A stretch of DNA of 10,204 bases from JBALVO01 sp036961445. GTDB taxonomy: Bacteria; Pseudomonadota; Gammaproteobacteria; Pseudomonadales; Halieaceae. The stretch spans positions 1 to 10,204 of the forward strand of contig JBALVO010000137.1 in the NCBI GenBank assembly GCA_036961445.1, in the 5' to 3' direction. Position 1 is the stretch's first letter; each line of letters opens with the position of its first letter. The translations under genes and the position numbers were made by a program. The notes beneath the pieces were generated by a model. It saw nothing but the letters and a program-made list of their open reading frames with translations. It was not told the DNA's origin and ran no database searches. Below are positions 6,589-10,204 of this stretch, piece by piece.

Positions 6589-7089
6589 ATGATGAATAAG
6601 ACCGCAACACTGGTGCTAGGTATCATCGGGCTCTGCTTCACTTTGACGCCGGCGCTCGCCCATGAACTCCCTAATACTAATCACGGTTCAGTCGCTGACC
6701 GCTTGGCGATTCGTGAGCTGGTGGAATCTTACAATGCGGCAGTGATTGAAAAAGATCCGCAGAAATGGATCGCCAACTGGGCGCAGGACGGTGTGTGGAA
6801 CCTCGGCGGAGGTGATGTCCAGGGTAAGGATGAAATCCTCAAACATTGGTTGAGCGTTATGACGCCCTACGAACATGCCGCCATGTTCACTCAACCGGTG
6901 TTTATTCATGTGGATGGTGATGAAGCAACAGCGCAATTACACACCAACGAACGGCTAAAATTATACAGCGGCGCTGAAATGCTGGTTATCGGACGCTACG
7001 ACGATCGCTATACGCGAATCAAGGGTGTCTGGAAGATTAGTAATCGGCAATATAGCATCGTATTTACCACCGCCAGGCCGCCCAGTTAG
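6589..7089 (+). CDS. exported SnoaL-like (NTF2-fold) protein
   Basis: This 166-residue protein starts with a clear signal peptide: MMNK, a hydrophobic core (about 7-21) and a probable cut after ALA at residue 24. A SnoaL-like/NTF2-fold domain follows (about 34-160). It opens with DRLAIRELVESYNAAVIEKD, the standard first helix of the family, then has WAQDGVWNLGG and ends in GVWKISNRQYSIVF on the last strands. The fold is used by ketosteroid isomerase, polyketide cyclases, dehydratases and binding proteins, so no reaction can be assigned. AGAGGTG ends six bases before the ATG. It sits 17 bases after the MDR gene, and the Dld reading frame opens inside its 3' end. A periplasmic SnoaL-like protein inside an operon of CoA and redox enzymes is uncommon and suggests a periplasmic step or substrate capture (inference). 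Confidence 0.87.
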   Translation: MMNKTATLVLGIIGLCFTLTPALAHELPNTNHGSVADRLAIRELVESYNAAVIEKDPQKWIANWAQDGVWNLGGGDVQGKDEILKHWLSVMTPYEHAAMFTQPVFIHVDGDEATAQLHTNERLKLYSGAEMLVIGRYDDRYTRIKGVWKISNRQYSIVFTTARPPS

Positions 7090-8779
7090 CATCACTAAAA
7101 ATAGCTTGATAGACGACCTGGAAGCCGCCATTGGCAAGCGCCAGGTGATTACCTCCGAGCGACGTACGCTAGCCTACCGCACCGGCCGCCGCTTAGGTAA
7201 GGGAAGTGCCTGTGCCGTATTGCGCCCCACTAGTTTGCTGCAGGTATGGCGTTGTCTCGTTATTTGCGTTCGCCACGATATTATTGTTGTCATGCAAGCC
7301 GCGAATACCGGTGTCACCGCTGGGTCCACACCCAACGGCGAGGACTACGATCGCGATGTAGTTATCATCAATACGCTCAACATAGACGACATCATGCTGT
7401 TGCGTGGTGGTGAACAAGTTGTCGCTTTCGCTGGGGCTACGTTGTTCCAGCTGGAAGAAAAGCTACTGCCACTTAACCGCGGCCCGCACTCGGTTATAGG
7501 GTCTTCGTGTATAGGCGCTTCTATTGTGGGAGGTGTTTGCAATAACTCCGGTGGCAATCTTGTAAATCGCGGCCCAGCGTATACTGAGCTAGCTTTGTAC
7601 GCGCAGATAAACGAGCAGGGCGAGCTGCAGCTGGTCAATCATCTTGGCATAGACTTAGGTGAAAACGCCGAAGATATCCTCAACAACTTGCAACTGGGTA
7701 ATTTCGATACCCAGGCCGTTGCTGACAGTGCCCAAATGGCGTCGGATAGTGAGTACCAAAGTCGCGTGCGAGATATCGACGCCAACTCGCCGGCCCGTTT
7801 CAACGCCGATAAGCGGCGCCTTTATGAAGCCAGTGGCTGCGCGGGTAAGCTGGCTGTTTTCGCCGTGCGCCTGGACACTTTTGTAAACCCCGCACGCGAA
7901 CAAGTTTTCTATGTAGGCACTAACGACCCCGAGCAGCTCACGAGCTTGCGCAAAAAGATACTGTCAAGTTTTGACCAGCTTCCCGTCATGGGCGAGTACA
8001 TGCACCGCAGCTATTTCGACGCCGCGGACATGTACAGTAAAGACACATTCGTTTTGATCAAACTGCTTGGCAGCTCGTTTCTGCCTAGATTGTTCACTTT
8101 CAAAGCCTGGGTTGATGGTCTTTTGAATAAGCTTCCACTGCTTCCATTCCAGGTTAGCGACCATGTATTGCAGTTTATCTTCCGTTTTTGGCCGGATCAT
8201 CTTCCCAAGCGTATGCGGCGGTACCGAGACCGCTTTGAACACCATTTGATGATCGTAACCAGCGACCAAACAATTGCAGCGACTCGAGAGTTACTTGCCG
8301 AACAGTTTGATGGCGCGGCAGGCGAGTTTTTCGAATGTACCGAAAGAGAAGGTAATGACGCTCAGCTACACCGTTTTGTTGCAGGCGGCGCTCCAGTTCG
8401 CTACTCCATCATTGAGCGCAAGGAAGTAGGGGGTTTAATGCCGTTGGATATTGCCCTGCCGCGGAATGAGGATCAGTGGCATAACATTCTGCCAGCACAC
8501 ATTCTTGAACAACTAGCGGGCCCTTTCCAACTCAGCCATTTCTTTTGTCAGGTGCTGCATTGGGATTTCGTAGTAAAGAAAGGTGTCGATGTAGACAGCT
8601 TAAAGAAAACTATCCTCCGTATTCTCGATGAGCGTGGTATTAAATACCCGGCAGAACATAATGTCGGGCATCTCTACCAGGCCGAGCCAGATCTTAGACA
8701 TTTTTACCAGGTTCTTGACCCCACTAATAGCTTCAACGCGGGGATAGGAAGAACATCTAAACGCAGGCAATACACATGA
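7025..8779 (+). CDS. dld: quinone-dependent D-lactate dehydrogenase (Dld type)
   Basis: Up to 584 residues, closely resembling E. coli Dld (about 571 residues) along its whole length as I remember that sequence. Dld is a peripheral inner-membrane FAD enzyme that oxidises D-lactate to pyruvate and reduces quinone. FAD-binding landmarks are QAANTGVTAGSTPNG (91-105), HSVIGSSCIGAS (155-166) and NNSGG (173-177). The segment RVRDIDANSPARFNADKRRLYEASGCAGKLAVFAVRLDT follows at 247-285. The membrane-binding region with many basic and aromatic residues spans about 330-405, and the C-terminal cap has YPAEHNVGHLYQAEP (541-555). The start is unclear. The frame lacks an ATG near the expected N-terminus. 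The GTG at 7025 gives a 65-base overlap with the SnoaL gene and no spaced ribosome site; a TTG at 7106 would match the homologous start region but also lacks one. The stop overlaps the SDR start (ATGA). The true substrate may be another D-2-hydroxy acid. Confidence 0.92.
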   Translation: MSGRLVIGNIASYLPPPGRPVSITKNSLIDDLEAAIGKRQVITSERRTLAYRTGRRLGKGSACAVLRPTSLLQVWRCLVICVRHDIIVVMQAANTGVTAGSTPNGEDYDRDVVIINTLNIDDIMLLRGGEQVVAFAGATLFQLEEKLLPLNRGPHSVIGSSCIGASIVGGVCNNSGGNLVNRGPAYTELALYAQINEQGELQLVNHLGIDLGENAEDILNNLQLGNFDTQAVADSAQMASDSEYQSRVRDIDANSPARFNADKRRLYEASGCAGKLAVFAVRLDTFVNPAREQVFYVGTNDPEQLTSLRKKILSSFDQLPVMGEYMHRSYFDAADMYSKDTFVLIKLLGSSFLPRLFTFKAWVDGLLNKLPLLPFQVSDHVLQFIFRFWPDHLPKRMRRYRDRFEHHLMIVTSDQTIAATRELLAEQFDGAAGEFFECTEREGNDAQLHRFVAGGAPVRYSIIERKEVGGLMPLDIALPRNEDQWHNILPAHILEQLAGPFQLSHFFCQVLHWDFVVKKGVDVDSLKKTILRILDERGIKYPAEHNVGHLYQAEPDLRHFYQVLDPTNSFNAGIGRTSKRRQYT

Positions 8780-9516
8780 TAAATGAAAACACGACGGCAC
8801 TGGTAACCGGCGCATCCAGCGGAATTGGTGAGGCGACTACCCGAGCCCTGCGGGAGAAGAGTGTAAAAGTCTATGCCGCAGCGCGACGCATCGATCGCTT
8901 GCACAAGCTAGCACAAGAAACCGGCTGTATTCCCATCGAACTTGACGTGCGCGACCGCGCGGCTGTTAAGAGTTTTGGCGAGAAATATCCAGTAGACATC
9001 CTCGTTAACAATGCAGGTCTTGGCCGTGCTCTGGGCTCGATCTGGAAGGCGGAGGTTGCGGACATAGAAATGACCGTCGACACCAATGTGATTGCCGCCA
9101 TCCTCATTATCAAAGCGGTGCTTCCCGGCATGATCGAACGTAAACGCGGTCATATCGTCAATATGAGTTCGGTTACAGCGCTTTACCCTCTGCCGGCCGC
9201 ACTTTACGGCGCTACCAAGGGTGCAATCCACAAATTGTCTCGGGACTTGCGCATGGAGTTACAAGGAACCGGCATACGGGTTACCGAACTCAATCCAGGA
9301 CGGGTGGTTTCAGAATTTTATGATGTGGCGATTGACGACGAAGAGCAACGAGCAAAGATCGTCGACAACCCCTGTGAAGACCTGACTGCTGCCGATATTG
9401 CCGATGCGGTGGTCTACTGCGTGAGTGCGCCGTGGCGAGTCAATGTGAGCCAGATGGAAATCATGCCCACCGAGCAAACTTACGGCGGAACCCAGTTCGT
9501 TTCAACTATAAAATAA
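8776..9516 (+). CDS. short-chain dehydrogenase/reductase, YdfG-like
   Basis: This 246-residue protein is a complete classical SDR. The cofactor motif is TGASSGIG (11-18), and the Arg pair at 37-38 after the second strand suggests NADP(H). NNAG is at 78-81 and N104 is the structural Asn. The catalytic residues are S131, Y144 and K148 (YGATK). The region after the active site, DLRMELQGTGIRVTELNPGRV, resembles E. coli YdfG, an NADP-dependent 3-hydroxy acid dehydrogenase, so a hydroxy acid or alcohol/ketone substrate is plausible. The start codon overlaps the Dld stop (ATGA, 8776-8779), with a weak AGG-centred ribosome site upstream, pointing to translational coupling. Paired with Dld it could interconvert hydroxy and keto forms of a pathway intermediate, which is an inference. 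The gene is intact. Confidence 0.93.
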   Translation: MINENTTALVTGASSGIGEATTRALREKSVKVYAAARRIDRLHKLAQETGCIPIELDVRDRAAVKSFGEKYPVDILVNNAGLGRALGSIWKAEVADIEMTVDTNVIAAILIIKAVLPGMIERKRGHIVNMSSVTALYPLPAALYGATKGAIHKLSRDLRMELQGTGIRVTELNPGRVVSEFYDVAIDDEEQRAKIVDNPCEDLTAADIADAVVYCVSAPWRVNVSQMEIMPTEQTYGGTQFVSTIK

Positions 9517-9529
9517 AAGGATTTAGAAC

Positions 9530-10060
9530 ATGACGGATGATACGGGTACAAACGATGCACAAGCAACGGAGCATCCTGGGAGTACTGGATTCAATATCGA
9601 AGACAGGTTGGCGATTATCAACCTTTGTAATACCTATGCGGGTCGTTACGATTCCAATCAGATCGATGCTTGGTTACAGCTGTTTACGGACAACCCACAG
9701 TGTACGATCCGGCTTGCAGATACGGAGCCCGTCATTGTTTCGGGTGACGATTTCCGAAGCCTTTTTAGGGCAATGCGAGCTAGTGCCAGCGACAATGGTG
9801 TGCAGCCGTTGCATTACAACACCAATCTGAACATCAAGGCGCAAACTGACAGCACTGCGCTTGTTGAAACCTACATGCTTTATGTTCCTCTGGACATTCC
9901 GGGACTGAAAGTGGCCGAGAAGACGCTCACCGGTACTCGCATTACGGGCACCGCCCGGTACGTGTTCTCTGTGCTTAGGGGTGATGACGGGGTGTGGCGA
10001 ATCAATGAGTATGCAATTTCCTTCGATCAGCTGGTGGTTGAAGCGACTCTGGACGGGTAA
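9530..10060 (+). CDS. cytoplasmic SnoaL-like (NTF2-fold) protein
   Basis: This 176-residue protein has no signal peptide, unlike the other SnoaL-like protein in the operon. After a polar, probably disordered N-terminus (1-21), the SnoaL-like domain begins with IEDRLAIINLCNTYAGRYDSNQIDAWLQLFTDN (23-55) and ends with DDGVWRINEYAISFD (152-166). The family includes isomerases, dehydratases, small dioxygenase beta-like subunits and binding proteins. H95 and the acidic residues near the domain start (D26, D41) are possible functional residues but cannot be assigned. AAAGGA lies eight bases before the ATG, and the gene follows the SDR by 13 bases. It is the last gene of the run. Rieske beta subunits share this fold, so a partner role for the alpha subunit at 2900 is worth considering, though the conserved DRLAI start is more typical of stand-alone SnoaL_4 proteins. 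Confidence 0.87.
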   Translation: MTDDTGTNDAQATEHPGSTGFNIEDRLAIINLCNTYAGRYDSNQIDAWLQLFTDNPQCTIRLADTEPVIVSGDDFRSLFRAMRASASDNGVQPLHYNTNLNIKAQTDSTALVETYMLYVPLDIPGLKVAEKTLTGTRITGTARYVFSVLRGDDGVWRINEYAISFDQLVVEATLDG

Positions 10061-10139
10061 AAATACGTAAAAACGGCCACCCAGGACACCTTGGTCGCTC
10101 GGCGGCTTGCGAGTACAGGAACGATATCAACAAAGGGGA

Positions 10140-10164
10140 GTTAAAGGGGGCAGAGTCCTTTTAC
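10140..10164. repeat. imperfect hairpin downstream of the operon
   Basis: GTTAAAGG (10140-10147) pairs with CCTTTTAC (10157-10164), with one T-T mismatch and a nine-base loop GGGCAGAGT. It lies 80 bases after the last gene. It may serve as a weak terminator, but only a short T-run is present. The core with AAAGG, CAGAGT and CCTTTT recalls repeats that I remember beside REP-associated tyrosine transposases in Gammaproteobacteria. That link is from memory and cannot be tested here because the window ends. Confidence 0.3.
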
Positions 10165-10204
10165 CGACGCGCCGCGTGAAACTGCTTTATCATACGGGCT
10201 TTCA

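Noticed and set aside
10079..10095. ACCCAGG/CCTTGGT hairpin as a terminator after the last gene
   Set aside because: It has one mismatch and no following T-run, so it does not meet the pattern of an intrinsic terminator.
10161..10204. Minus-strand open frame running off the right edge, ending in TAA
   Set aside because: Only 13 codons are visible with no motif; it cannot be called a gene from this window.

Overview
The window looks like a chromosomal stretch from a Gammaproteobacterium, perhaps a marine or aquatic one. This rests on a D-lactate dehydrogenase that closely resembles E. coli Dld as I remember it, on mid-range base composition, and on short gene spacing with Shine-Dalgarno-type sites. 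The taxon is an inference. Nearly all of the window is coding. I see no tRNA, rRNA, CRISPR array, prophage gene or complete mobile element.

Layout. A GFA-family zinc/thiol protein lies on the + strand (290-727), preceded by 289 bases without a convincing gene. Two minus-strand genes follow, read right to left: an acyl-CoA dehydrogenase (2641-1496), then a TetR-family regulator (1434-823). A 258-base divergent region (2642-2899) holds a perfect palindrome with 11-base arms and a 3-base spacer (2778-2802), the best operator candidate. To its right, eight co-directional + strand genes run from 2900 to 10060 with gaps of 41 bases or less, or with overlaps. They are a Rieske oxygenase alpha subunit, a small exported protein of unknown function, an enoyl-CoA hydratase/isomerase-fold protein, a zinc-free MDR reductase, an exported SnoaL-like protein, a Dld-type FAD D-lactate dehydrogenase, a YdfG-like SDR and a cytoplasmic SnoaL-like protein. 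The last 144 bases hold no supported gene and one imperfect hairpin.

How it may work together (inference). The gene set looks like a catabolic or biotransformation cluster. The Rieske enzyme would oxidise a ring or alkyl substrate. The acyl-CoA dehydrogenase, crotonase-fold protein, MDR and SDR would then process CoA-linked or ketone intermediates. The SnoaL-like proteins could act as isomerase, dehydratase or binding proteins, and Dld would pass electrons from a D-2-hydroxy acid to the quinone pool. The TetR protein probably controls both divergent units through the palindrome. The substrate cannot be read from the sequence. No ferredoxin, ferredoxin reductase, oxygenase beta subunit, CoA ligase or thiolase is present, so the pathway must draw on genes elsewhere.

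Most unusual points: a crotonase-fold protein lacking both catalytic glutamates; a respiratory D-lactate dehydrogenase inside a Rieske/CoA operon with no ATG start; two exported proteins in an otherwise cytoplasmic cluster; and the strong palindrome between the divergent units.
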